The notes beneath the pieces are model-generated. The model was not told where the DNA came from and made no database searches. It worked only from the letters and a program-made list of their open reading frames with translations. A program made the position numbers and the translations under genes. From Puccinellia tenuiflora (Eukaryota; Streptophyta; Magnoliopsida; Poales; Poaceae), in assembly GCA_012064385.1 (NCBI GenBank), contig QRDG01001525.1:1116001-1180000 (forward strand): a stretch of DNA of 64,000 nucleotides, given 5' to 3'. Below, in pieces: positions 21,835 to 34,417 of the stretch (positions are counted from its first letter, which is position 1; each line of letters starts with the position of its first letter).

Positions 21835-21979
21835 CTCTCTCCTCCTCCTCCTCCCTCTCAGGCCATCCATCACCTGCTCTTCCGCCACCCATTTCTCCTC
21901 TCCACATAGGTTTCTTTCACACACACTCTCCCGGCTCCTTCTTCCTATCTCTCTTGGCGAGCTGGCGAAGGTCGCTGCC

Positions 21980-24525
21980 ATGGCCATGGAGAAGGTGGAC
22001 GGCAAGGACCGGGAGAAGATCGAGGCCGTCCGCAAGGCGATGCGCAAGCAGGCGCCGCTCTCCGCCAAGCAGGTACTACTTCCGTGCTCGGTGACTGTGT
22101 CCTTCTTCCGCTCTCCTACGATCGTTTTCTCTTGACGCTGCTGGTTTCGTGCTTCTCGATCGATCTCTCAGGCGCTCTACTGCAACGACGCGTGCGTGGA
22201 GCGGTTCCTCCGGTCGCGCGGGGACAGCGTGAAGAAGGCGGCGAAGCACCTGCGGGCCGTCCTGTCCTGGAGGGAGACCATCGGAGCAGGTTCGTCCTGC
22301 AGCTTCCATTCCCTTCTCTCTACCTGATGAGTGATGAGAATACTCTTCGGCGTGAACAGAAGTGGCAGTTCATTAATGGGGGCGCTGCTGCTGGCGTGCT
22401 CTGTTTTGTTCTGTTTCTCATACCTACGGCGCAGTGTATTTTAGTCAAGTCACTGTGCGTCGTCCAGTTAATTGCTTGCTGCCTTCCTTCCCATACGCAA
22501 GGAAGAAGGAAGAAGTACGGTCTGCAACAGTGCGTCTACTCGATCTTGTTGGTACTCTGTTCGGAGGTTCTGATTCGTTTGTGTTGTGTTGAGCAGACCA
22601 CATCATCGCCGACGAGTTCTCCGGCGAGCTGGCCGACGGCATGGCCTACGTGGCCGGGCACGACGACGAGAACCGGCCCGTCGTGGTGTTCCGGATCAAG
22701 CAGGATGACTACCCCAAGTACCAGCCTCAGAAATCGTAAGCTAGAACAAGATCAATAATAGAACCCCTCAAAATCTTTCCAACAGTACTACTACTTGGAT
22801 TTGGACCTAGATAGCTAACCGTGGTTCTTGGTTCAGGTTCGTGCGTTTCCTGGTGTTCACGCTGGAGGTGGCCGTGGCCTCCATGAACCACCGCTTCGTG
22901 GACCAGTTCGTCCTCCTCTTCGACGCAAGTAAGCAACTCTCTGCTGTGATCTGATCCCCGGCCAACGTTTTGATCGAAAAAGGAAAGTGAGAGCGGTAGC
23001 AGATAACGTGCAGCAGCAGCGGTCGCATTTGACATTGCCCTGCAAGCGCCAGGCAGCGCGCACTGACTTGCTCTGGCGCGCACCAGTCATTCATATCCAC
23101 CATGAATCTGACCAAGGTCAGTCAGAGGCGCATTCGCATTGCACGAACTGCACTGCACTGCGTCCTGCTCACCTTGTCTCCCCAAAGCTTCGCTCGGCGC
23201 ATGGTCCCCGGCCTTGACCTACCGGTTGCTTTACGCACCACGCTGATGCACAGTTATCCATCGCTACAGTTCCTCCATTTTTGGGTGTCTTCCCGCCGGG
23301 CGCGGTTTGAATCGTGGCGAGAATGATTGGCTTTGCCGTCGTCGAGCTGCGTGGAAAGCAAGAGAGCCGTATAGTAGAATCTGCAGCAAATTAGGAGTAG
23401 TATGGGCCGTTGACGGGACGAATGGTACCTACCGAATCTTACGGAGTACAATCTGTGGTGATGTGCAGGCTTTTTCCGGTCGGCGTCGGCTTTCCTCAAC
23501 CTGCTCATGGGCACGCTCAAGATCGTCGCCGACTACTACCCCGCCCGCCTCCACCGCGCCTTCGTCATCGACCCGCCATCCCTCTTCTCCGTCATGTGGA
23601 AGGTAAACTATCATCAGCCATGAAAGAGTATGATCACCATCAGTGCTCCTGCATTACTGTCCTTGTTACTTACTGAGAAAGTGGTCATGGTTCTGTTTTG
23701 GCATAGGGAGTGAGGCCGTTCGTGGAGCTGGCGCCGGCGACGGCGGTGGTGTGCTCGCTGGACTTCGAGGACTCGCTCGAGGACGCCTCCTTCACGGCCT
23801 ACCCGCGGACGGCCTCGCTGCGCTTCGAGCCGTCGGGGGCGGCCGTGCTCACGACGACCATGGGGAAGGGCGGCACGGTGGGCTCCGCCTCGTCGCGCTT
23901 CGCCTTCAGCGTCTCCGACAACGCGCTCAAGCCGTGGTACCTCTCCACCACGCCAACGGCGGCGCCCGGGGCGGGCCCGCGCTCCGTCGTGCCTTCCTCG
24001 AGCCCGTCCCTCGTCGGCGCGTCCCCGCTCTCCGCGCGCTCCTTCTCCTTCGCGTCGCCAGCCGCGCGCTCCACGCCAGCGCCCCTCATCCAGCACCAGC
24101 AGCAGCGCGCCGGCCGCGCGCCGCCGATGCCGTCCGCACCCAAGGCACACAAGACTCCTGCTCCTGCTCCGCTCTCGACGCCGCCGCAGCAGCAGTTCCC
24201 GAGGACGCCCCGGCCGTCGTTCCTGCAGTCGCCGTTCACGTTCCGGAAGGACGGGCATCAGGCCAGCCGCGGGGAGCGCGAGCGCGAGTCCTTCCTGCCC
24301 TTCCTGCGCTTCTACCGCCGCCCCTACGACGAGATATCCTACCGCGCCAGGATGCGCCCCCCGCTCGGCGGCCTCATCGCCATCGTCGACGACAAGTTCA
24401 GGCAGAAGCCGCAACAGCAGCAGCATCAGCAGCCCCTGCGCCGGCAGGCCGGAGCGCTCCACCACCACCACCACCAGTACCAGCAGCAGCACCACCATCA
24501 CAACCACCAACACCAGAGGATCTGA
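21980..24525 (+). CDS. SEC14-like / CRAL-TRIO domain protein
   Basis: Sec14-type proteins bind and exchange phosphoinositides or other lipids at membranes. Six exons, 21980-22072, 22172-22289, 22597-22735, 22837-22928, 23469-23602 and 23707-24525, join with GT-AG borders in matching phases to 464 residues. Residues about 20-72 form the CRAL-TRIO N-terminal helices (CNDACVERFLRSRGDSVKKA). About 75-215 form the lipid-binding core (RPVVVFRIKQDDYPK, RFVDQFVLLFDAS, YYPARLHRAFVIDPPSLF). From about 275 the tail is rich in Pro, Ser, Gln and His and ends in poly-His/poly-Gln. No membrane segment or signal peptide is seen. A second in-frame ATG lies two codons downstream. The gene looks intact; the lipid ligand cannot be told from sequence. 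Confidence 0.9.
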
Positions 24526-25837
24526 TCATGATCAGACGACTCGTGCTGCTGCATGCCGTGCCGGCCCCAATCGATCGATCGATCTCTTCGATCTCCATAC
24601 AGCTTACAACATAATCCAATGCTACATCTTGCAAAGTCAATCTTTTTTGGCAACAATTCCCCCCTCCAGTAGTGTTTAGTATGCCTATGATGATACCTTC
24701 TTCTTAGTTGAGCAATGAGCCAGTGTAAAATAACAGCCATGAAATTGTGAGTAAAATCGATCCCCTTTCTGCTCCGATCGACCGCTTGTTTCTCTGTGAG
24801 TCTGTGTCATGCTACAATGCTAATTTCCACAAAATCGATCTTCGTCGATGATCACGCGTGTTCTCGGGTCAAAATTTCCACAAAATTTATGGACGTCACG
24901 TTAGTCGTATACTCGTATGACGGCATGGGCCAACACATTTCGAGGGAGAAATTAAGCAGCTGGGCGGGATCCATGCATGATGACGATTCATGATTTGTTA
25001 CTAGTCAGCCTGTGATGCGATGCCACCATGGACCCGTTGAAATTTTTCAAATGCTGAGGGAAAAAGCGACTTACGTGGAGAGTCACGACGGTTTCTTCCT
25101 TTTCCGATCTTTTACAGTAACCCTGTCGGCTACCTCGGTAAACCCTCACTGATCGATTAAGCACAAGTATTACATGGAGCCTAGCTACATGTATTATATA
25201 CGAGTTCCAATACCTTTTGGTTTGTTTTCTTCCTCTGTAAGTTGGTTTTACTTTGAGGAGATCGATGATCAGAGCTAGTAGGGTTGACGCTTTAAGCCTT
25301 TCCCCCGCAAGAGCTTACAAAAAGGAGCACCAAAGGTCCAAAGCAAAGCTGGCCAGCCATGGAATTGAACGACGGTGGGTGCACATCATTTCTTGACTAC
25401 TGAATTCAAGTTTAAACTTTTAAAATCGGTATAATAAGCATTGGCGTGAACAGCCTCTTTTCCTCGAGCTCTGGTAAAGCCAAGAACAGTGGGCATGCAA
25501 TCTTCTTTTGCGGCGAGCATAGCTACGACCAAAAACAATTGATCGATCGGCTGCGGTGCTAGCGAGCGAGCGAACCAGTTTGCTTTCATTGATCCAGAGG
25601 CAGGATCCGGTTCGTGTCGTGTGGACCTGCAGGCTGCAGCTATGTAGGAGTACTAGCAGCTTTGGTTCTGTCCGAGAAGGATCGATCATCGCTCCGTTTG
25701 TGTTTTAGTAACACAAATTAGTTAACTAATTAGCGAAACAATCCATCCTTCTCACGTGATTACATGGTGGGACACAGCTCGCTTTTTAATGGACCGCGTG
25801 CTGAAAAATAACTAGTATTCTACGCCTGCCCTGAAAT
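24526..25837. other. Intergenic, 3' flank of the SEC14-like gene
   Basis: The first 200 bases probably hold the 3' UTR. No further gene, repeat end or RNA gene was recognised. Confidence 0.5.
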
Positions 25838-26111
25838 GCTGCTGGATGCGAGGGTGTGTCTGGTGAGTTCAAACCCCAGGTTTGACACTGGTGTTTCTTA
25901 TATTTGGCGGAATATTTTTCAGTGGAAGGCGACGTTCCCGTCGATAGCGAGGCGCCCGTGGTGACTTCGTCAATCTCAAGACCTGACCCGCCGGCTCAGT
26001 ATTTCGGAGGTGCTCATAGGGGTAGGGTGTGCGTACGTGTGTTCATAGGGGTGAGTGTATGCGCGTGTATGTGAGCGTCTGTGTTGTACTGTGTTTCGCA
26101 AAAAAAAAAAA
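25838..26111 (+). mobile_element. SINE-like retroposon
   Basis: A pol III B-box-like gagttcaaacccca (near 25866) is followed by a conserved-looking body (gaggcgcccgtggtgacttc, gtgctcataggggtagggtg, gtgagtgtatgcgcgtgtat) and a terminal A run (26100-26111). This body is frequent in grass genomes. The tRNA-like A box is weak, so the element may be 5' damaged. Confidence 0.55.
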
Positions 26112-26370
26112 GTGTGTCTGGTGTAGACGTGTAGTTAAGTGGAGTATATGTGTATTGTGTCGATATGTAATGTATGTAAGGTGCAATACTCGCATGGACC
26201 AATGTGCTTAACTCATCTTTCCACACAAGGGGCTCGCTCATCCAGTGCACTCCTGAATATGCACTATGGTTGTAGACACCTTGATGACTTCCAAAGGGCC
26301 CTCAAAAGAACAAAAAAGAGCATATATCTACAACATGATTGGAATCATCTTGAATTCAATCTTGTGTTCT

Positions 26371-26937
26371 AGGACACCTTTTGCTAAGATTATGTGGCGC
26401 ATTGTTCATATGACGTTCAATTTACCAGCTCCAGCTAATATAACAAATTTGTTCGAAAATTGCCTGAATCACTGAATGGTAGTGATAAAGAAAATTAAGT
26501 ACAAATCCGCATGAGAGTATGTGCTTTGTTATGGACTATATAGCTTATACGCAATGATTTTGTGTTTAACAGAGAAGGTACCCCCACCCCCCTTCTATCT
26601 TGTAGGTTATCTCTTTTGTCTACTCACTAGATCCAATTATGATCCTAACAGGTGGAGAAGTGGTGAGAGATGGATTCTAGATACAACTGGCTGGGTCGCT
26701 GGCACGGGATTTGTTCAACCAGGGCGCCTCACAACTTGCTAGGAGAATTGCTTGCTAGAGCTTTGCTTCACCATGATGCTCATTTTAGATGGTTAATACA
26801 TGTCGCCATGTTATGTGATCCTTGAACTGTAACTCTTTTTGTGCACTCTATAATAATTTAATAAAGAAATATTGTATGTATTGATTGATGCAGAGGTCAG
26901 GGACAACCCTTTTCAAAAAAAAAATTTGAAACAAATT
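26371..26937 (+). mobile_element. LINE (L1-type) 3' fragment, degenerate
   Basis: Interrupted frames show pieces of the zinc-binding end of plant LINE ORF2 (TPFAKIMWRIVHMTFNLPAP and later IRMRVCALLW, LIRNDFVFNREG). The 3' end contains tttaataaag, a gatgcagaggtcaggg motif typical of grass LINE tails, and a terminal A run. The frames hold many stops and there is no RT core, so it is 5' truncated and old. Confidence 0.7.
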
Positions 26938-28040
26938 CCAAAATTTTCTTCTGTTTGTGTTTTTGAATATACGAAGGGAATAAAGTGCTCAAGTTTCCAT
27001 TAAAGTCATGAATCTACAAGGCAAATATGTTATACAAACAAAACTTTTTTATTTATTTCAGAGAGAAATAACTATTTTAACTCACCCATGTGAACTTCTC
27101 AGCCTGAATATTAGAGTTTGAACAATTGAAATTGACAAGGGATTCTTTAATTCAAAGGATTTTCATATCGATCTTTGTGGTCATAAGATTGTAATTTCTG
27201 GAATTGTTTCCTATGAACACTACATTTTGGAGAGGATTTCGATCCACTTAAATATCTTGCTATAGTTCCTTTGTTTTCCTTTTCTTGTGTCAAACACTCA
27301 TGATCCTAATTCATTTCGGGCTCCTTTAATTCAAGTAAATCTCATAGGTTGTCGAAGAATTAGGATCTTCAGGAGTTTTCATACATAGGTCATTTGGTTA
27401 ACGGGGTTGGAATATTTACCAATTTTTGCTAGGGGTTCCTTTGCACTCTAAGCATTTTCCTCCACTCAAACCTCTTCATTCCTTTACTTTTTCATATGAT
27501 CAAATACAATTTGGTCTAAATTTATGTAATTTCCTAAAGGTTCGGGATTCAAGAGGATATACACTCTGATCCTGCATTTGTATTATTCATTTGTTTTGAG
27601 AATCCTGCAAATCAAAGAATTACATGTGACCTCTCTGGCTTAAAAAAAATGTTATTTTGCAAGATTCCAATTCGTAGATTTTTTTAGATAAAGTTTATTT
27701 GGTTCAAAAGACAATGAATCCTTTGAATTTTTTGCTGATTTTTTTTGTACACTACAAATATTTCATATTAATTTCTAGCAAGGCCTCTTGGAAATTTTCC
27801 TATGTTCCCGCGACAACTATGATGTCTTCCCAATCTGCACGGAAAACTTTCTGTGGTGCAACGAAATAACTTATGTTGTCGATTCCCGAGTTTTGATTCA
27901 TGTAAGATTCTAAACGCCATGACATCGTATCATTTCTCTGTACTTTTCTATTCTTGTGTCTTCCAAATCGTGCCAGCCAAAGAGCCACTAGGAATATCTC
28001 GATCAAATTTCAAATGACTATCACACCATCGATTGAGGGA
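26938..28040. other. Intergenic, nothing recognised
   Basis: AT-rich DNA with frequent stops in all frames. No repeat end or gene was seen. Confidence 0.5.
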
Positions 28041-28304
28041 TACTCCCTCTGTTCATAAATATAAGACGTTTTACACATTTTAAAGTGGACTAGATACACA
28101 CTATAATGAGTGAATCTACATACACCCCCCGGTCCATAGAAAGTGTCGTCCACTTAGTATAAAGTTTGTACTAACTTAGTACAAAATGAGCGACACTTTT
28201 TATGAATCGGAGAGAGTACTAAAAGTAGACTAGGTAAATACTAAAATAGATGAATTAATCTATAAAAAAACTAAAACGTTCCATATTAATGAACGGAGGG
28301 GGTA
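28041..28304. mobile_element. Stowaway-type MITE (outer), with a second MITE inside
   Basis: The ends tactccctctgttcataaat and gaacggagggggta are inverted repeats flanked by TA, and the body has the familiar ataagacgttttacacattt and ctaaaacgttccatatt arms. A second Stowaway-like element is inserted at 28121-28218. Confidence 0.8.
28121..28218. mobile_element. Stowaway-type MITE (inner), nested
   Basis: The ends ggtccatagaaagtgtcg and cgacactttttatgaatcgg pair as inverted repeats. The centre, gtttgtactaacttagtac, is itself near-palindromic, so the whole unit folds back. TA borders are present on both sides. Confidence 0.75.
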
Positions 28305-28479
28305 ATATGTTTGGATTAACCGAGCCACGGTGATCCCATGAAAAGAGCTAGCAAAAGAGTTAAAACAACAGTATGACTCAACATGAGGATGCTAGCAGTA
28401 GCACCAAATCATGCATCGCTAGGATGAACCCATCGCCCAGACTTTCTGTGGGGCAAAAGGCTGTGTTGCAAAGATCTTT

Positions 28480-29260
28480 TGAGGCGTGGTTATAGGACAA
28501 CGGCTAAACGCAAGGCGGGGACGGCGAAGTCACGGACCAGCAGAGACCCGACGTTACCACGCAACGCATCGATGGTCGATCGTACTCGTACATGGGTGGG
28601 TACAGTACAACGGTCGGCCTGCTCGGCGCATCGGAGGGCACACGCTGCTGCGAACAACGGTGTCGACACGGCACACGCGAAGCCGAGGCGGAGGCGGAGG
28701 ACGAGGACGAGGACGACACTGCAGAAAAATACTACTCGCCTCGCCCACGAATGCTGCCGCGCGCCCGCCGTCGTCCGCACGCAGACGACCGCGCGCCCGC
28801 ACGAGCGCACGGCCGTCGTTCCACTTGCCAGCCATTCCAATTCCAGGCAGCTCGGAAACGTTTCTTTACTCCTCTCGAGCAAACAAGTCGGAGCCGGGCA
28901 GTTGGTCGCGGCGTCAGTTTCTCTTCGTTTCTTCTCCCAGGTCCACTAGATCGACCAGCTTCTCCGTGGCGCCATCGGGCCTCGGGAGCGCGCGCGCGCG
29001 CGGGCGGTGTCCGTCCGTAGTCACCGTCCTGGCGCGACGCCGGCATCGCGCTGCCCGGCGCCAAGGGGAAGCTCCAGGGCCTCCGCTTCGGGGCCAGCGG
29101 CGCGCGCGCGCGTCGCGCCGCGATCGCCGGCGGCGGCGACGCATCGTTGTCTGGGCACGGGTGCACGCACGTACGTACGTAGGCCGTCTTTGGTGCCTAC
29201 CGGCGTGTCCGGTTCCCGTCGAGGCATTTCTTGCCTGCCTGCTTGGGTCTGACCTTGGTA
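28480..29260. other. GC-rich, CpG-dense island without an assigned gene
   Basis: G+C is far above the neighbours, with (gc)n runs near 28990 and 29100 and long overlapping open frames on both strands. None has a recognisable domain. One plus-strand frame near 29036-29180 looks protein-like, but it is closed by stops on both sides. It may be the promoter and first exon of an unrecognised gene, or a gene remnant. Confidence 0.4.
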
Positions 29261-30010
29261 TCAGGATTGGCCCAACTCGGGAAGGCTAAAACCCAAGGGG
29301 ATTACTATATTACTCAAGGACCGCAAGTCCATTGACGTTGCTCTGTTCTCTTGTTCTTGTTTCATCTCCTGCCGCGAGCTGCTAGCGTTTGGCTTGTGTG
29401 TCTCTGGGAGTGTGATCGTTCACGGTCACGGCTGGCCGGTGTGAAGGACGTCATGTACTGTACTGTGAGGTTACTTAATTGCGCGGAGTTTGATCCTTGT
29501 GCAGCAAGGAGCTTGGTTGAAACAAGCTAAGGCGGGTGGAGCATTTTTTTTTAAGCACTTGGTAGCGGGAACCAAGTATGAGTGTATGACACACAAATTT
29601 GAAGTTGGCCAAACTGGATATTCAGTAACTTGGTAGCGGTGACACTTGGATACAATCATACAATACAAAATATTTCTAGCCATTCAGTAACATTGCCATC
29701 AGACAATGAACCTTATGTGAGATGTCTGTTCACGCGTATTCAGATTTCAATAACAAAGAAAAGGAAACTGTTGCCGCCTCGCAAGTTCAGACTGGGACAA
29801 GGTTCATGCAAGTTCGAGCTAACTTTGTTTCCCTTTTATTCAGAGATATACTCAAGAGTATTTGCATACATATAATACTCTGAACACGATAATATTACAA
29901 CAAAATGTATATATAATGTTCAAAGTGTCCAGACTCCAGAACGACGACATCAGTATTTTCCTTGTATGAGCGCAACAGTACCAACAGGAAGAACTCCAAT
30001 AGCTTCTTGG
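29261..30010. other. Intergenic, 3' flank of the SOD gene
   Basis: No gene recognised. The part nearest 30010 would contain the 3' UTR of the SOD gene on the minus strand. Confidence 0.45.
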
Positions 30011-31738
30011 TCAAACAGCAGGTTGAATCCCAATAATACCTACAATTTATTGGAAGACATATTCATAAGTACCATCAGGATGTTGCGAGAATCATCTACA
30101 CAAAGTGGCTATTTGCACATGCATTCGCTTGGTATTGCTATTTCTGCCAGGCTCTTTCCTGCAGATTATTAGAAAACAGAAGGAAGGATTGGCATTTACC
30201 GCATCCGATTCTGGCTCCTGCATTTCCTGTTGATTTACTGAGTTCATGGCCACCTACAAAATATTAGAGCAATATGGTAAGGAGCAGAGCCGCCTAGAGC
30301 CCTAGACCTATACCAAAGGAAGAGACTTCAATAGCACTTTCTCGCTGCCGTCAGCCCTCATGCAACGTATCAAGGACGCAAGTAGAGACTGGATTTTCGC
30401 AGGAGCTAAAAACCTTGCAGACATTATCGAATAAAAAACCTTTTCCTTTTGATGGCTTAGGCCACTCTGTCTTTGCTCCTTCTATATCAATTCAAAAGGC
30501 AAAGCTGTTGCCTCGTTTAAAAAATAAAGGAAACCTGAAGTTCATCAATTGTTCCAGAAACCAAGGAAAAATACATGTTAATATTTAAAGTGCAGCAGAG
30601 CATAGGTAAGTTTGGACATGCGCGGGGAAAACAGTTGGATCAAACATTGCATGTATCGTACTCGTAGTATCCATCGTCATCTCTTTATAAAATTGAGTGC
30701 AAAAGGAGGTCAAATATTGCAATATAAAAGCTTTTTTCTCCTAGCATCCAAATGGCTACTGTGGCAGATTGAACCGTCTGGAGCAGGACATGTATACAAC
30801 ACCAAACACTGCTTGACAACTGAGGCAATTAAACATAAAAGAACTCATTACAAATGCTTTTCTTCATCCAAACTGGTAACATTTTACTGCTAGGCAATTG
30901 TGATTAAAAGAGTATGAGATCTCATCAAGCCTATGTTATGCCCAACAGGAACATATTTTAAAATACTGAATAGTTCAGTGCTGTCAAGTGTTGAATGACT
31001 CATGGTACAGTAATCCTGGTAATATCTTTGCCTAGTGAGTTATGCTCTGCAGATCGCACCATAATATCCCTAGTCATAATGGGCTTGATCAAATCTTATG
31101 TCAGATGGATATAGTAATGCCAAATTAATTTAGTATGGTTTAACCTAAACATGTTTACTAGCTTGCATTGCAAAATACAATGAACCAGAATTTTACTTAC
31201 GCACAAGGTTACAGAAACAAACTTCAGCAGCTAGTTAGAATCCGATATCACCCATGATCAACTGATTTAGACTGGTCTTACATTTTAAAAGAAGTATATA
31301 TCTTCCAGGAGTGATGTTAAAATGCTTACCCCTTCCTAGGTCATCAGAATCAGCATGAACGACAACTGCCCTTCCGAGTATGGAATGAGGCCCACTTAGC
31401 GAAATCTTCATACAACAACAGAAATGAATTACCAGTACATAAATATTATAATAAGATGATCAAAACAACATTTTTTTTCATCCTTAAAGCCAATGAAACC
31501 TGTATGTCCTTTATGAAGACTTCAGCAACGCCTGAAATAAATAACTGGTGTATTATTAAAGAACAGGGATTACTTCAAGACGGTAACTTACTACTCATAA
31601 TTGGTTAGCGCTAAAGGATCATCAAATAGTCATATAACTAACCATCACTGTTGGCATGTATGTTTCCCAGGTCGCCCACATGTCGTTCATCATCAATTGG
31701 TGCTCCATGGGACTTCTTATGAGGATTAAAATGGGGTC
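30011..31738 (-). CDS. SOD: Cu/Zn superoxide dismutase, last five exons only
   Basis: The enzyme converts superoxide to oxygen and hydrogen peroxide. Exons 31738-31643, 31531-31500, 31405-31330, 30253-30200 and 30039-30011 have GT-AG borders and consistent phases, with a stop at 30013-30011. They encode the C-terminal two thirds: GPHFNPHKKSHGAP (bridging and zinc His), DDERHVGDLGN (zinc His and Asp), AVVVHADSDDLG (copper His), and GNAGARIGCG (active-site Arg and disulfide Cys). The upstream exons with the GFHIH copper ligands and the first Cys were not found between 31739 and the gap at 34418. The end GIIGIQPAV has no peroxisomal SKL-like tail. Either the 5' half lies in the gap or beyond it, or this is a gene fragment. 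Confidence 0.85.
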
Positions 31739-32947
31739 CTGTTAAGAAAATATATTTGGTCGGCAGGACATAAATTTTACACATAACACCTCTTTTATTT
31801 CTTCAGAACTTAATCTTTATCTTTGGAATATGATGTTTGCAACAAGTTAAGAAGATACCTCAATGAGTTTCAGATCCAAAAAAATATTTATTAGAAATAA
31901 GCCACCATCCCATTACGTGAAGAAGAGACAAAAAATGCACTGAACTACAATATCCTATGAACAAGCTCACTATACCATTACCATCGATTAGTAAGACACT
32001 AGGAGACTAATCTGAAATAGCCAGTATTCCAATATGATGACTGGATGGAACATACATTCAATACTTGAAATTATACTACTTCACAGCCAGCATTGAACTT
32101 GCACTATTCTATGGAAATTCTGCCAGTACAGTGCAAAGTGGCTGCTGGTCCATTCCACCAACAGCTACTGAAGTAGTTCTATTGGCCAACAAAGGTGTAA
32201 TTTTCCAAACGCAAGATTTGTGCAGATAAAGTTCCATAGGCAAGACAGTGTGTTGGGCGATTCCCTCAACATCCAGGCTTCTCTCCGGCAGATTTTTCAA
32301 AATGCTATTCTTCCCAGATGATTCAGGTTATAACCAACTGGGTGTGGGCAGAGTTGGGTTCCTTTCCTGAGAACCTGGGTGTGGGCAGCATATCTGTAGT
32401 GTTTCGGGGAAGTGATGTGGGAACTTCTGCCCATTGTTGGGGGATTATCTGTATTGTGTGAACTGTCGAGGCATGTTGGTGCCGGAATTCGTTTTCCTCT
32501 TTATTCCAACTCATATATGTGTTGATCTATTTCCATTATAAAAGTCCTAGTCATCAACTTGTGCTGAAGCACGAGCTATCTATTCAGTTACAGTATTCTT
32601 TTTTAACTAACATGAAACCTTTTTATTATCTATTTGTGAATTTTAAATTTCAAGAATGTGTCCTTCTATATTATCTACTATTATCTATATATTACCTGCA
32701 ATGCTTGTAAAAATGCTTTAGATACCTCGTATTTCCTTTACAAGTTAATTGAAAGGGGAGTAGCCCGTTTGGAAAAAAAAAATTCACATTCGAGAGAAAT
32801 TACATACGTCAAAAGAATTACTAGAGAAAAAAAGGAATTATTTCCGCCCGTATATCTAGTGTACTAGATGATAACTGTTCAGATCAAATCTGGCGTCAAT
32901 GATTTCCTTTCATTTAACATTGTGCATTCTCTACCGATCATCTACCA
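31739..32947. other. Expected SOD intron or flank, no exon found
   Basis: This stretch should hold upstream SOD intron and exon sequence, but no GLHGFHIH-type exon was seen on the minus strand. The word ctgggtgtgggcag occurs twice (near 32338 and 32376). No other gene was recognised. Confidence 0.45.
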
Positions 32948-33587
32948 GTGATGCCAACCAAAACCTTTATGCATAGCACGGGCAAACAAAACGGTATGCC
33001 TATGGTGTCCAAGCCTATTACAATCAAACTAATTAACCGTTGCTCGACCGCGGACCGGTTAGCACGCCATGGCCTCCCCACTCATGTCATCTGCCCGCTC
33101 TGCTCCTCCGCGCCGGAAACTCTTGACCACTTGTCCCTCCAATGCCCATTCGCCGGCCAAGTGTGGATCGGGGTCCTCCACAGACTCGGTTTGGGCGTCG
33201 CTCCCCCTACTCCCACGAGCACGATTGCCACATGGTGGCCTGACGCCGTCGATCGGCTAGCTTCTAAGGATAGGAAGGTGCCAAATTCCCTGATCATTCT
33301 TGTCCTGCGAAGCATCTGGTGCGAGCGCAACGCCAGGACCTTCGACGCCAATGCCACACCAGCATCACGGTTGTTGAGTGTAATCCTAGATGAGTGGAAT
33401 ATGTGGGTAACCTGTAGACGTGGGATAGTTAGAGAGATCGAGTGAGAATCGGTGGCGCACATGTCAAAGTGACAGTGCATCGTGGAGTGGGTTTCTATGG
33501 CCTAGGGCCAACTTGTAACATATTTGTTCTCTTGCATGCTTAATACAAAAACCCGCAGACCTCCTGCGGGTTCTCGAAAAAAAATTA
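32948..33587 (+). mobile_element. LINE fragment with RT-associated zinc-binding domain
   Basis: An open frame 32948-33445 encodes the C-terminal zf-RVT part of a plant LINE ORF2 (HVICPLCSSAPETLDHLSLQ, then CPFAGQVW and IWCERNARTF). The 3' part has a short stem, cccgcagacctcctgcggg, and ends in an A run near 33580-33587. RT and endonuclease are missing, as expected for a 5'-truncated insertion. It belongs to a different family from the fragment at 26371. Confidence 0.8.
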
Positions 33588-34417
33588 ACCCTTCACCTTT
33601 TAGATTCATTTGTCTAACATGCAGATAATATTCTGGAAAAAAACATGTATAGGAACACCGTATTAGGCTATGCAAGAGAACATGTTGCATCAGTTGTATT
33701 TTTGTTGATAATAACAGGGTTGTAATTTTTTTTCTCCATGATAGCTTAGAATTCACATGATAGACTTCTCTTATCTGATCTGTATTTCCGTGTGGGATCT
33801 GGTTTGCTTTTATTTACCTTAGTTGAATCTCTATGACTCTATCTATTAATTACCTCTATTTCATATGTACGTGAAATACTCCAAGAGAGCACTATTTGCA
33901 TCCTGTTCAGCAGTAAATTCACATCAGATTTGTTTTGTTGTGTTAATGGAGCATGTCTAGTGCTTTGTTTTCTGCCGTAACATACGAGGATTCAGATAAC
34001 GTGTAGGAGTTGTAATCTTTTGTGTTTGATTGTAATGAGAACTTTTTTAGCTGAATTGTAATGAGAACTTCAAACCACGTCCTGTATCATTATCGCAATA
34101 TAGAAACATTGACCTAATGCAGGAGAGTACCAATTGATCTGATCGTTCCCATTTAGTTTTCTTTATCGAACTTCGAGGATCAATGCGGAGAATCAAAATT
34201 AGCCTCTGATTAGGATACATTTGATAGATTAGATTTTTATAGGTCAGAAAAAAGACCACTGCACAGGACACTACCAACTAAACCAACAATTTTGCATTCC
34301 CTTGCCGCAGAGCTGAATTTGTAAAGCACCTGTAATGGCAAACATTCCCCGTATGTCAGTATGTGTGTTTTTTATGATAAGAGCTCAGTTCAGACATGAA
34401 GGTTCTCTTAGGCAAAN
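33588..34417. other. Intergenic, nothing recognised
   Basis: AT-rich DNA up to the assembly gap. No LTR end of element D is visible at the left side of the gap. Confidence 0.5.

Noticed and set aside
23614..24513. 299-codon minus-strand frame over the last SEC14 exon
   Set aside because: Arg/Leu/Gly-rich antisense shadow of a G+C-rich exon; the spliced plus-strand model explains the DNA.
28486..29289. 267-codon plus-strand frame in the GC-rich island
   Set aside because: Arg-rich, no domain, and equally long frames exist on both strands, as expected from composition.
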